A DNA stretch of 64,000 nucleotides from Odontocerum albicorne. Taxonomy: Eukaryota > Arthropoda > Insecta > Trichoptera > Odontoceridae. Within the stretch, counting starts at the first letter, position 1. Each line of letters opens with the position of its first letter. Of the stretch, positions 22,101 through 33,778 are shown piece after piece. The notes beneath the pieces were generated by a model that saw nothing but the letters and a program-made list of their open reading frames with translations, did not search any database and was not told where the DNA came from. The position numbers and the translations under genes are program-made. The stretch lies in the NCBI GenBank assembly GCA_949825065.1, contig OX463848.1:33137491-33201490 (forward strand), written 5' to 3'.

Positions 22101-25100
22101 AAATGGACTTTATGAGGCTCGCCAAACTCTCATTGCCTGCGGTCAAGGATGGTACGTTAATTTTGTTTTTACTCATTTGCCAATTTACCTCCATTGTAAT
22201 ATTTATGTTATTCTGTTTTCTTTTCTGTATATACCCTACCAGTTACTGGATGTTGGTCATTTGATTTTTTTTTATGATCACATTTGTGATGTGAAAGAAT
22301 CCCTATACCACAGTCTCAAAATTTTCAGCCACAATATCCGCCTTCGTAGATCTTAAAAAAATCCTTTGACGATTAGATGGATACATGTTAATTATTCTTA
22401 ATTTCATTGTAATCACAATTTCAGTTTACTTCTCCATGCACATCAAAACATCCTCATTTCTCTCAGTCCGTCCAGCTTATGTGCAGCGTTCTTCTACATT
22501 CTCGTAAACACATTTCAAATCCCTGTATTTTTCTTCACATTTTCTATGAGTACATACCTTCTTCTCCCTGGCTCCATCCCAACTCATTGTCTGCGAAGAC
22601 TGTTGGGGTCAGCTCTCCTCGTCCTCAGGTTGTATGCTCTTCTGTCCCGGACTACGTCCCCCAGGCCGTGCCTCTGCATCAGGTTATCTTTTTGCACCAC
22701 CCATGAATTCTTTGGTCTTCCTCTGGTTGTTATTCGAGGAAGATCCATGGAGATTGCCTGGTTCACAATGTGATCGGGTGCTCTGCGTCCAACGTGCCCA
22801 TACCATCTCAATCGCCTCTCCTCCATCTTGCTGTTGATTTCTGTAACACCTAGGCTTCCACGAATGCGTGAGCTTTTTATTTTGTCTCTTAGGAACACAC
22901 CAGCTGACCATCTTAGTAGCATGCACATTTCAGTAGTTTCTAGTTGCCTAGAATAAGAGTTATACATCGTCCAGCATTCGAAGCCATAGAGCAGTGCGGG
23001 TCTGACAATCGTTTGGTATACTTTTCCTTTTAACTTTACTGGCATTTTCGGATCACATAGAACTCCCGTCATTGATCTAAACTTCATCCATCCCACACTA
23101 ATTCTATGTGTTACATCTGCTGCACATCCTCCATCGCTATGGATGAGTGACCCAAGATACTTAAAGGAGTCATAATTTGGTAATGTTTCTCCATCCATTT
23201 GCATTACGGGAGTGACAGCATTTGTGTTCTCGAATGGTAGGTACAGGTACTCTGTTTTCTTTCTGCTCAGTCTCAATCCATTGTCCTCCAAGATTCTTCT
23301 CCACCTTTCCAGACTATTTTGCAGGTCTTCATGTTTTTCACTTATTAATACAATATCGTCTGCAAATAGTAGGATCTTTAGGAGATTGTTCATTTCCTGG
23401 TTAGTTAAATAGTCCATGACTAAGATGAACAGTAGCGGACTGAGTACCGATCCTTGATGTACCCCCACCTTTATAGGAAATTCTGGTGAAGTTCCCTCAG
23501 TACATACCTCATCATCATGGTGAAGTTCCCTCAGTACATAACTCATCACCATCATTAGTAAATACTTCATCACCATAAAAGGGCAAAGAGTAGGTACCTA
23601 ACATCTTTCTATCCATATTTAAAGTTGAAGATTGAAGTAATGACTAACAATTAAGAAAAAAAAATTGTTACCCTTTAAGTAACTTTGAATATCTATTTGA
23701 GGTCTGACAATTGCTTTGTATTCTTGGTTTTATGTATTTTTAATATTTATGGACAGGGGGGAATGGAGGAGAAGAGTTCAAATTGCTGCAAACCAGTCTT
23801 AGGACTGCAACCACGGAAGGAATATTTATTTAAATTTATTACTCCTGCTATATTTTTATTATTATGTGATAAATATATTTTTTATGATAAAATACCAAAA
23901 TATCTCATTTATAAATCCAAAAGCGTCATCTGTTGATTCCACATTTATATACAATAGAATCTTTTAATTTAAATGGTATTTGTGAAAATTTAATTTCATG
24001 TTATTTATTTTTTTTATAGGCGAAGACATTGTTTGCTGTGGTACATTAGAGTATTACGACAAATCCTATGATCGTGTCAACTTGAAGCATGAGAAACCTC
24101 TGCAAAGAATCGACAGAATCTTCCATACGGTATGTATGAAAAACTTTATAGAGTGCGAAAATTACAAACGATAACCATACCTTAGTTATCTGGTACTGTT
24201 TTTTTCCTTCATTTGAAACTTTCAATAGTCGTAAGGCTCATGTGGAGCTTTAACCTAAAATCCTACATTTCATCAGACATTCTAATTACGCACTTCATAC
24301 TTCTACACTGCAATGTTAAGTTTTATAAGGCCTTTAAAGATACCGTCTTTTTACCTTTAACCCCTAGGCGACGGGAAGGTTTCGTATTAATTTGCTATCT
24401 GGAACGGCGAGAATCTCAAAATCACTGTCTGCATTTTGTTGTTGTGCATTTCACTACATTGTGCTTTACCAAATAGAATTAAAATTATAAAAAAAATCGT
24501 GTCGTATTGTTAAACATTATTGAATTGTTTGTGCATAGTTAAAATGATCCGTTTTTTATTTTATTTATATGTTAGATGAAGTTTAAATTATAAATTACCT
24601 TCAAAATGCTCCTCTCCATAAAAGAACCACTCACAGAGACTTTATTTATAGTCGCATCGTAAAAATTCATTTTACTGTGTCAAGAATGTACATTTAGAAA
24701 TAAACATTTTCAGTTTTATTGGGAGTTTTGTTTACACAATAATTATAAGGATTTTTTTAAAAGGTCTCTAAGATAATATTCCGCCATTCACACATACTTA
24801 CACGGGCTCCATATCGGCATTGAATAGGGTGACCACAAGATTGTTCGGAGCTTCGGACACTTTTGATTAATAAAACTCCACGGTGTGATGTATTTTAAAA
24901 CAATTGGTTAGGCATAAACCAATACCACACTCGACACACCAGTAACGTGTCTGGACACGACGTTTAGGGCCACTTTTTGCGTGTCTACAAACATGACACT
25001 CCCTGTAAACCGATTTTCTTTTTGAATGATCTGTTTTTGGTATGTCCGCAACAAAATGTTTTTCGACCAACCTCAGTGGGTACTCGCCAACTCGATTCAC

Positions 25101-28100
25101 TTTTATTATTGACCCAGGAATATGATACTTATGAACTAATTGTTTTATTACTTGTAAATGAAAATCTGTTAAACAAATTTTTTTTTTTGATTTTAATTTG
25201 TACATGGCATGGGCATTGATTAAAACGACATCGATCGTTCGAAAAGCAACTTTTTTATACCACTTTACTGTCTTTCGGACACACTGGACGAATGTTATCA
25301 GCATGTCCGACCTATCAACACCTCCCATATTTTTATTGTATTGAAGGACGCAATTGGGTTTCAACACGGGAACTTTTGTTTTCCAATTCGTTTTTCCCGT
25401 TTCCATCATTGATGCGTCGTGTGAAGTAGTCAACAGATGCACGTCCCTCATGTCATGCCATTTCATGGCAAGTTGGCATCCCGCTTGTTTTGTGTCTACG
25501 TCTCCTTTTTTTACTAATCCAAACGATGGCATGAATTTACGGTTTTTTTTTACAGTACCGCAGGCATTGGTTTGCTTGGTATGTAAATAATTAAATAAAA
25601 AAGGGCTAGTATACCAGTTGTCCATATACACTGTATGGCCTTTTCCTAAGTAATCACCTAATAATGAAACAACCACTTTACCAGAAATCCCCAATTGCTT
25701 CGACATAGTTTCTTCCATATTTGGTATTAGTATTTCAGTTTTAGCGCCACAATAAATTACGAATTTTAAAACAAGTCCCGTTTTACAATCACATAACACA
25801 AAAAGTTTTATACCAAATCTATGTCTTTTCGCTGGAAGATATTGTTTTATGCACAACCTGCCTTTGAATAATACCAACGACTCGTCAATGCAAAGATTCT
25901 CGTTTGGGTAAAAATGTTTTTTAAACTGGCTACACACTGAGTCAACAAAATCTCTTACTTTGTATGTCGTGTCACCTGGTTGTTGTTTTTTATTATCCGA
26001 GAAATGAAGCATACTTAGGATTGATAAATACCTATCCCTTGGCATTATTTCTCCAAATATAGGCGTCGAAATGAACTTGTCTAATGACCAATATTTATGG
26101 AGTTGACCCTTTTTGTTTGTTGCCATAAGCATGGTCAAGGCAATGAACACGTACATTTCTTCAACTTCAACATTTTTCCATTTGTGTAATCTAGAATTCG
26201 GAGCTAATATTGTTTTTAATTTCACAGTATCACAATATCGGTTAGTTTCAGTTGCTATATTACTCACAATGTCTCGACATAAAAATAACTCAAAATAATC
26301 TAATTCACGACTCTCTTCATTGATGAATTCACAATCTCTTAAACCAGATTGTTCATTAAAATTGTGTACATCTGGTTGGAAGTTAATGCCACTTTCCCAC
26401 TGGGGTGAGAAATTTGTAAAATTTATTTCACTGGGGGGATGTTCTTCTAATATTTCAGAATTATCAATTTCACTCTCACTGTTTACCGGCGTTATACCCG
26501 TATGCTCTAAGTTCACCAAATTTTGCGGAATATAATCTTCTTCATCACTCATTGATAAATCTGAATCGCAATCCAGCGCATAATTTTCGATCTCCTCCTC
26601 ATTCATTTTTAAGCCTTAAAAAAACAGTATTTGTTCCAAAAAACACAAAATGATGCGTAACAACTAAATAATTAGTGTCATTCAAATAATAAACATAAAT
26701 AAAATACTAAATCCAAAGGGATCACTACACTAAAGGAAATGTTTACAAAATAAATGAAACAACGAAGTATTTCATCTAATGAATACTCCGAGTCGATTAT
26801 AAAATAATGGGCACCCTAAAATAAACTATCACACGCGCGGATATCATGTACACACAAGCGCGGATATCGTGTACTGACAAGCGGGAATGGACAGACATCG
26901 CACATGGAAAGGATGACTAACACTGTGTGCGAATGCACGAAACGCAATATAATTTATGACTGGATGTTTGTCACAGAAAATTAATTTAAAATATTTCTGT
27001 AAGTAAAAAGAAGAATATTTTTAAAGGGTATTGTAGTAAACACTTGACTCTATAGTATGATCATTTTTCTTTTGGTTTTTTACTGTCAAATTAACGAAAT
27101 ACGTGGAGATAAACATGACGAATATTCTGAACTACAACGTGTAGTTGGTCGTACGCAGGGACCAATTTTCTTGGACTACACATTGTAGTTGGTCGTGGCC
27201 TCAGGGTTAAAGATGCTGTCTTTTTCTACATACTGACATTTTACCGTACACAATATTTTTTTCATACGGAACACATATATTTACATTATTTTAATATTCA
27301 TTTGCACAATATTTATCATTATCTCATATTTTAAATATTGCTTTCTAGGTTACGACTACTGATGACCCCATCATTCGTAAACTTTCAAAGAGTGTTGGCA
27401 CCGTGTATGCCACAGACACCATTTTGGCAACAATTATGTGTTGTACTCGCTCAAACTACTCGTGGGATATCGTCATTGAGAAAATTGGTAAAGAAATCTT
27501 GACTATATTTTCTTTTATCTAGTCCAAAAATGGATGTTGTCAAAGCATGAAAAATGGAACACATTCAACAGCTTATAAAGTATTTATTTCATTAAATTAT
27601 ACTATTATAGATGTTTTACACCACTATAAGTCAAAAATCATACGTGTCCACATAGTGCATATCGTCGCCGATATTGCAGGAACACGTAACTCGATATTTT
27701 GATATAAGTAACTTTCTTTATTTTTTGTCATCTCTTGTATCATTGACACATTTTTGCATTAACACATATATTTATTTTCAACGCGGAACCCATTTATTTG
27801 TAACTGCAATACCAAGTGACGTTTTTATTTTATTATATTTTTGCAGAAAAATAGTTTTTTGTCTGTCCTGTAAAATTTGGGCAATCCTAGATACGTGTTC
27901 CTGCAGTATCGGCGACGATATATTGATCTGAGTTAATTTGGAACTATTGTACATATTAAGAAGTGTTCATTTTTGCAACATGTATTATGCCTCATTACAA
28001 CTTGAAATAGCTTACAAAATATGTATCATGAAACATTCGCTCTATGCTCCACGATTGCATGAGATTTCTTGGCTTCTTTAAATGTATAATCTATAAATAT

Positions 28101-31100
28101 TTGTTTTCAAAATTAATTTCACCAAAACGATATTATACCTTTTTCTTTTAATAAAAAATAATATGCAAATGTGAATAGAAGGTATGATAGAGGAAGACCA
28201 AAGAAAGTATGGTTGGATCAAGTGAATGATATTTTGAAAGAAGGAAACGTAGAATGTCAGAAATCGTAGGTGTATGAATGTTGGAAAGACGAAGGATGTG
28301 TGTCTAGATAGAAAATCCTCTCTACCTATACTGACAGCGAAATAGCGTGATGGTATGTATTATATACATGTACATTATTTATTTTGATCCAGCATGTGTA
28401 CCACTATGTTAAGGGAGGAATTTTAACAGCTATAAACTCTCATTTTTCCAAGACTGCGTATGTTGTGAGAGCTTTATTGCTGGTCACCTAGTATGAAATA
28501 TACTCTCTCCTGAACTAAAAATTGTTGGAGTTATTAATGTTTTTTAAAATAATTTGAATATGCAGAACAGATTACAATTTCTTACAATATTTATCGCCTT
28601 GAGATGGTTTATGACTATAAATAGTCTTATGTAAATATCATCTTTTCTATTTTTATTTTAAGTTATATTTGACATTTAAAATATTTTCAGGTGACAAGCT
28701 GTTCATGGATAAGCGTGACAGCACAGAGTTTGACCTCCTGACTGTCAATGAAACCTCTGTGGAACCTCCTCAGGATGAGAGCAGCTCTCTGAACTCCCCC
28801 AGGAATTTAGCTCTGGAAGCCACCTTCATTAATCATAATTTCAGCCAGCAGGTAAAATAAGTTTATTTTTATAAGTTAAATAATTCACTTGATGATGTAT
28901 TGACAAGATTGGTCAAATATATGTGTCACTACCTTATTATATTTTTAATCTGTTAATTAGAGTAGATTCGATTCTTGAGTAAGATCGCCCTTGAAGAGAG
29001 TGCTCTCTAAATGATGCTACAGAAATTGTCCTTTTATTATTAATATTGTTATCACATACTTTGACTAGCGAAGCTTTGAATTATAACACTTTCCAGCGTA
29101 CCCTGATTTGAGAGACTTTCTTTGCAATTTCTACACCATAGCAACTATATAGTTATGTCCTACTACCACATAATTATTATGCCTACCCTAATTCTCAAAT
29201 TAAAGTCCACAGTGTTTTTTTTTAGTTTACAATGTGTTTTTTTACTTAAATATAGCCTGTGAAGAATGATTCCAGTGCAGTACATGCTTTGATAAGTAAA
29301 AAACATTTCCTCAAGTAACAACCTTTTTCTAGTTATGACAGGGGGTGTATCTGAAGAGATTTCATACATGTATGAACATATGCAAACTGCTTATAGGAAA
29401 AATAGCAAATCCCCCATTAATAAAAAAAACTTATGTTTAATGTGTCCGGCAATGTTATTGACAGTTAAGGTAATGTTTACTAAGTAAATTATTTCGTGCT
29501 ATTTGTTTATTTTTTTGCTACCTTTTGTTTAACATTTCTCTTGTTTGTTAGGTTCTGCGCAGTGGTCAAGGAGAACCTCGTTACAAGTTCCCTGAGCCCA
29601 ATCCTTTCGTCTCTGAGGAGGAGGAAGGAGAAGTAGCTTCCGTGGCTTACCGCTACCGCAAATGGGACCTCAACAATGGAGTGGTAAGATAATAACAGAT
29701 GAAAGTTATCAATTAGCTTTTAATTATATTTTTAATAAAGGTAGAAAAGCATTTCTCCAAGCAGGAATTTTCCATGTAATCCAGTTTACAATACCAGGTG
29801 GAATTGCTTTCACTTTAAGTCCAAAGTCATATTAATTTGAATGTATAGTAACAATATCATATAAATTATGAAAATGTTCTCAAATTGATATTAAGTAACT
29901 TGTATTAAGTTAATTCCTTTCATATAATTACTATTCTTTTTATTTATTTGCTTAGATCTATGATTCTTTTATACATATTTTCTTTATTGATTTTTCATTA
30001 TTAAAATAATTCCCAGGTCCTGGTTGCTCGTTGTGAGCATGATGCTGTAGTCCAGTCACCTACTGGAGAACTCCAGTTCCTGACCGTGAAGGCACTCAAT
30101 GAGTGGGACTCAAAGGCAGCCAATGGAGTGGAATGGAGACAGAAACTGGACACCCAGAGGGGAGCAGTGTTGGCTAATGAGCTTAGAAATAATGCATGCA
30201 AGCTAGCTAAGTGGACCGTTCAGGTAAAATAACTTGGTAATTAATAATCCTTAAAAACACAGATAAAAATGTGACTTTGCTCGTTGCAATTGTAGGTACC
30301 AATCTCACTTATCCAAATGATGCTCACAAGTTTCATAAAATATTTGTATGTTTTCAATTGTCGTTGCTGGGTCTCGTAGTTGAGGATCGTCTCGTCAATT
30401 CAGTTAGAATATGAAGCCGTGGAGTTTTTTTTTTAAGGGAATGAGCCGTTGCACACCAGCAAACTCAGCGGCCACACCTCTGTACTGGATCCAATGACAC
30501 ACCGATATGTTTGTTTTTCTCTTTTTTTTTAATTGAAGAATAGATAAAACCGAAGTCATAGGTATCCTTATACCCTCGAATACTAGGTAAAAAAAGTACC
30601 TGTGTCATTCGAAAGCACACTGCGGAGTTCGAACTGACGACCTTCCGCAAGGAAATCCAATGCGTTACCGCGCGGCCATGCACCTCACATGTTTTCAATA
30701 TGCTCATTAGTAACAATGCAAATAATTTTTAGTAGAATATTAAGTTTTATATCGTCGTTGTTAAGGAAAAAGTCATTCATTGCATTTAGACTTTATGGAG
30801 CTCATCAAGTAATATAATGACTTTTTCCATACAAACAAATAATCAATTTTTAGTGGCCTAACTTCTCTATTGACTTAAATAATGCCGTTTTTACTTTTAG
30901 AATGATAGAGATTTGTGTTTTTGATTCAAATAATGAAAAATCTAATTTTGAACAAAAATGGTAATTATTGACTTTTTCCTTAACAACGACGATATGTTAA
31001 AAACTAGTATGAAGTGGTCAACATGATGAATAAAAATATGAGATGTGTTTTTTCAATAAGGTCCATTATGAAATTACCACCTTTTGAAGCTGGTAAGTGG

Positions 31101-32387
31101 GATCATGCATGTGCAGTATCTTGATATGAATCAGTGGCCTGCTTCAGCCATTTTGTTGCGATCAGATTCATGTTTAATGCAGCATCTGAGTAATTCACAA
31201 TGAGTACAACAATAAACAATCCCACTTACTATGAGGCTTCCTTAAAACAATATCGCTGCTGAAATTCACAGGCACCTTTGCTAGGTTTATGGATCAAATG
31301 TTACGAGTGACAGAAAAATTAGGCAGTGATGTTGTTTATTTCGAAAAGAGCATAATGGTCTAGCTTAGCTGCTGGTTAGTTTGTTACAATACATAATTTC
31401 ATGAATCCTTTTACATTTATTTCAGGCTTTGTTAGCTGGCTCAGACCACATCAAGTTCGGATATGTGTCTCGTGCAATGGTGCGCGACTCCTCTCGCCAT
31501 GTGATCTTGGGCACCCAACAATACAAGCCCAGCGAGGTGGCCGCACAGATCAACCTGTCCATGGACAATGCCTGGGGCATCCTCAGATGCATTGTGGACA
31601 TTTGCATGAAGCAGAAGGATGGTGAGTGCATTGAATTGACACTGTTATTGAGTGTTTCTTCGTAGTCGAATATTCTTAATTAATTGATTTCAAACATTAA
31701 ATGTTTAAAAATATTTTTAATTTTAAATAAATTACTGTAAATAGTCTGTGAGCATGGCTAAATCATGCCTCTAGGAGCATAACTTATAACCATAAATCCA
31801 TCAAATAAGATCTGAGGAACCCTTGACTCAACTTTGAAAAAATACCACATGGGTGACCTCTGCTCTAAGTTGAGCTTTCATTGAAAATACATCAGTCTTT
31901 TCATTTTGGCTATGCAGTGCAATTTTGAATATTCAAATTAAAAGAGGGAATCCATAAAAGTGCATCTTCAATGGTTTTATGGACCAGTTAATTCAAAGCA
32001 TAGGTTTATTAAACTCAATCTAATTTTTCATATCGCTATGCTAGTACTTTGGCTCAAAGGTATAATATAGATCAAACTATACTAATTATGATATTTGTGA
32101 TACTTAGCACCGGCAAGCATAGCAGCAACAAGTATTACAAGACAGAAGACATATAAGAGATAAAATATAGTTATGATTTCTTTGATGAAACTGAAAAATT
32201 ATAACTTTATATTTTTATTTTTCCAGGTAAATACCTGATAATGAAGGATCCTAACAAGCCAATGATCCGTCTCTACGATATCCCTGACAATACCTTCGAA
32301 TCTGATGGAACTGAAGACAGTGGAGAAGAGGGACCTGATGCAGCATTTGCTCCTCCATACGCATATGCTAACACCAAAAGGATGTAG
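19156..32387 (+). CDS. eIF3d: Eukaryotic translation initiation factor 3 subunit D (nine coding exons)
   Basis: Exons: 19156-19339, 21801-22151, 24020-24129, 27349-27487, 28691-28851, 29552-29683, 30017-30223, 31426-31621, 32227-32387. All introns are GT-AG and the phases close to a 546-aa protein, the usual length for the family. Start: ATG at 19156 (context GACGATGG), giving [14 protein letters not shown]. Residues 1-95 hold the conserved N-terminus (NPFGWGP, NKYASQFG). Residues about 96-146 form a basic Arg/Gly-rich RNA-binding stretch ([11 protein letters not shown]). The rest is the cap-binding-type core, with landmarks [80 protein letters not shown] and IMKDPNKP. An acidic tail precedes TAG at 32385. 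Known role of the family: cytoplasmic eIF3 subunit that contacts the 40S mRNA-exit region and can bind the 5' cap of selected mRNAs. Introns carry an RTE-like element (intron 2), a piggyBac (intron 3), MITEs (introns 4 and 7) and a SINE (intron 7); none interrupts a coding exon. Identity is recognised from recalled family sequence. Confidence 0.96.
20496..20560. repeat. GC-rich inverted repeat in eIF3d intron 1
   Basis: GCGCCCCAACCGCGGGGCCAT and ATGACCCCACGGTTGGGGTGG flank about 22 bp. GC-rich arms stand out in an AT-rich intron. It could be the end of an old foldback element. Confidence 0.6.
22490..23580 (-). mobile_element. 5'-truncated RTE/BovB-type non-LTR retrotransposon, open reverse transcriptase C-half
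   Basis: In eIF3d intron 2, antisense. An uninterrupted frame (23576-22584) encodes [20 protein letters not shown], then [12 protein letters not shown] (the FADD catalytic box), [25 protein letters not shown], the thumb region, and a C-terminal [21 protein letters not shown]...TRGRPKNSW segment ending in a stop. No lesion in about 310 codons indicates a young copy. The 5' end stops within the polymerase domain and is marked by a tandem repeat of about 35 bp (23483-23545). The string AGTACATACCT occurs near both ends (about 22549 and 23501) and could be the target duplication. Confidence 0.85.
23745..23818 (+). mobile_element. Short non-LTR 3' end fragment
   Basis: About 70 bp beginning GACAGGGGGGAATGGAGG and ending ACTGCAACCACGG, nearly identical to 35427-35492, where the same sequence is the 3' end of a longer insertion. 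It is an extreme 5' truncation of the same retroelement family, in eIF3d intron 2. Confidence 0.75.
24361..27206 (-). mobile_element. piggyBac-like DNA transposon, apparently complete
   Basis: A 2846-bp element in eIF3d intron 3, antisense to the host gene, flanked by TTAA at 24357-24360 and 27207-27210, the piggyBac target duplication. Ends read inward as CCCCTAGGCGACGGG and CCCTGAGGCCACGAC, an imperfect inverted repeat. A repeated motif containing TGTAGTTGGTCGT occurs twice near the right end (about 27139 and 27184), as expected of subterminal transposase-binding repeats. It carries one uninterrupted transposase gene. Because the inverted repeats are imperfect, the left end is the less certain boundary. 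Confidence 0.8.
24867..26606 (-). CDS. piggyBac-family transposase, 579 aa, intact reading frame
   Basis: Single-exon ORF of 579 aa (T. ni piggyBac is 594). Residues 1-60 are acidic ([20 protein letters not shown]...), as in the family. The DDE_Tnp_1_7 core follows, with catalytic aspartates in [14 protein letters not shown] (D241), [13 protein letters not shown] (D329) and [11 protein letters not shown] (D431). The C-terminus (about 530-575) is a cysteine/histidine-rich domain ([26 protein letters not shown]) that in known piggyBac proteins binds terminal repeats. No stop, frameshift or missing catalytic residue is visible. Family function: cut-and-paste transposition at TTAA. A domesticated gene is less likely because it still sits between transposon ends. 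Confidence 0.92.
   Translation of the reverse strand: MNEEEIENYALDCDSDLSMSDEEDYIPQNLVNLEHTGITPVNSESEIDNSEILEEHPPSEINFTNFSPQWESGINFQPDVHNFNEQSGLRDCEFINEESRELDYFELFLCRDIVSNIATETNRYCDTVKLKTILAPNSRLHKWKNVEVEEMYVFIALTMLMATNKKGQLHKYWSLDKFISTPIFGEIMPRDRYLSILSMLHFSDNKKQQPGDTTYKVRDFVDSVCSQFKKHFYPNENLCIDESLVLFKGRLCIKQYLPAKRHRFGIKLFVLCDCKTGLVLKFVIYCGAKTEILIPNMEETMSKQLGISGKVVVSLLGDYLGKGHTVYMDNWYTSPFLFNYLHTKQTNACGTVKKNRKFMPSFGLVKKGDVDTKQAGCQLAMKWHDMRDVHLLTTSHDASMMETGKTNWKTKVPVLKPNCVLQYNKNMGGVDRSDMLITFVQCVRKTVKWYKKVAFRTIDVVLINAHAMYKLKSKKKICLTDFHLQVIKQLVHKYHIPGSIIKVNRVGEYPLRLVEKHFVADIPKTDHSKRKSVYRECHVCRHAKSGPKRRVQTRYWCVECGIGLCLTNCFKIHHTVEFY
27659..27921. mobile_element. MITE in eIF3d intron 4
   Basis: Inverted ends of 30 bp: ATATCGTCGCCGATATTGCA at the left and the complement of GTATCGGCGACGATAT at the right, two mismatches or fewer. 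263 bp, AT-rich centre, no ORF. Confidence 0.75.
28168..28375 (+). pseudogene. Dominant non-LTR family, 3' end, in eIF3d intron 4
   Basis: [25 protein letters not shown] (about 28192-28266) followed by KDEGCVSR and the TCTCTACCTATACTGACAGCG tail. 5' truncated. Confidence 0.75.
30425..30695 (-). repeat. tRNA-derived SINE S3, in eIF3d intron 7
   Basis: The - strand head ATGGCCGCGCGGTAACGC (A-box) and CGTCAGTTCGAACTCCGC (B-box) match Pol III promoter boxes. The body contains AAGGATACCTATGACTTCGG and ends CCACGGCTTC after an A/T tract. Distinct from S1. Confidence 0.75.
30749..30995. mobile_element. MITE in eIF3d intron 7
   Basis: Inverted ends of 28 bp or slightly less: ATATCGTCGTTGTTAAGGAA and TTCCTTAACAACGACGATAT, nearly perfect. 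247 bp. The first nine bases equal those of the 27659 element, suggesting related transposase recognition. Confidence 0.78.
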
Positions 32388-33130
32388 ACAGAATTGTTAT
32401 CAAATCACAGTAAAGTCTCAAAAGCTAAATATTTTATCTGAAAGTATTACAAATTACTTAAAACAATCTCAGAAAACTAAACTCCCAGAAATCCAATTCA
32501 GTATTAAAGAAAATAATAAATCTTGACAAAATTTTTGTATTATTTAACAAAGGAATATTCATTCTTCTCCTTTGTCCACTTCTCGGTTATGAAGTTGCAA
32601 TTTTTATGGAACATTACTTTTCTGTAGACATATTTTCCATGCTAAGTGATTCTTAAAGCTTCATGTGAAGACTTAACAGAAAGATCCCCAAGCAGACAAC
32701 CTAACCTCGACCGTACTATTTCAATGTTGTTATGGTTAAATATTCCTGTATGGTACTGTCTCCTATCGGATGTTGTCCACTAACATAGTACTTTTAAAAG
32801 TAGTTATATTTTAAAGAAAATATTCTTTGTCAGCCACCACATAGTATATATATATATATATATATATTTAAGTATTGTATGTTCTAAATGTTGAGTTTTT
32901 GGTTGACTTTACTGTGTTAGCATTTTTATACAGAATATTGTATCAAATATCTTTAATTGCTAGTATTAAATCATGAATTTTAATGATTTAATGCTTGCAT
33001 TTTATTCTAAACTAAAATTCCTCTTGATAGCTGTAGTTACAATATTACGGATTTGGTTTCTTGCATTGTATACTGATAAAATGTATTATCTATCTCTCCA
33101 TTTATTCAAAATATATTGAATTTAATTTAA

Positions 33131-33136
33131 AATAAA
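33131..33136 (+). terminator. Probable eIF3d poly(A) signal
   Basis: AATAAA followed by GTGTTTG, about 745 bases after the eIF3d stop. The intervening 3' UTR is AT-rich, includes a short (TA)n run near 32845-32867, and shows no open frame. Earlier AATAAA-like strings (about 32515) could be alternative signals. Confidence 0.5.
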
Positions 33137-33189
33137 AGTGTTTGATACTCAACATAAGATTTTTTATTTTTTAACTTCTAATATTTTTA

Positions 33190-33545
33190 ACCTTGAATAT
33201 GCTGATAATATCACCTTGTTAGGAACCTTGATGGGTGATTTAAAGGGTGCAGCACACAGTCTTGCATACTCGTATAAATGATGGAAAGACGGAGCTGATG
33301 CATAGCAACTCATGCCCTAACAAAAACCTGCTACATATAAAAGGTGTCCCTATTAACACAGTTGATAAATTTTAATATTTGAGTGTCACGATTACTAGGA
33401 ATGGGGGTCTCGGAAATGAGCTGCCTATTAAGATAACAGATTCCAGTGGTGCCTTTAACAAGATGATAATCCTCAGCATTTAATCTGAAGGAAAAATGTC
33501 TTCTGCCTGTTTTATTGTACTGAATCTTGAAAGAAAGAAAACTTC
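33190..33545 (+). pseudogene. Non-LTR reverse transcriptase fragment
   Basis: Just past the eIF3d poly(A) site. Fragments read YADNITLLGT (altered YADD box, about 33198), then in another frame NSCPNKNLLHIKGVPINTVDK and VTITRNGGLGNELPIKITDSSGAFNKM (about 33385-33465), the palm-end/thumb region of jockey- or RTE-like reverse transcriptases. Several frameshifts. The sequence differs from the element starting at 33560. Confidence 0.7.
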
Positions 33546-33778
33546 TTAGTCTTGTTAACAGATGTGTGAAAAAACTATAGTATTGTGCGTTTATGAACTT
33601 GGAAAAAGCATATGATGGTGTGATAAGAAGCAAGCTATAGGAAATATTGAATGAATATGGTGTAAAAGAATACATGGTATTGCATCATTATATGCCTAAA
33701 GTAGAACATGTATTCAAGTGAATGGTGCCTTGACTGGGTGGTTTAATATTTTGAAAGGAATAAAGCAAGGATATGTTA

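Noticed and set aside
21797..22194. ORFs antisense to eIF3d exon 2
   Set aside because: Shadow frames of a GC-richer Arg/Gly coding exon.
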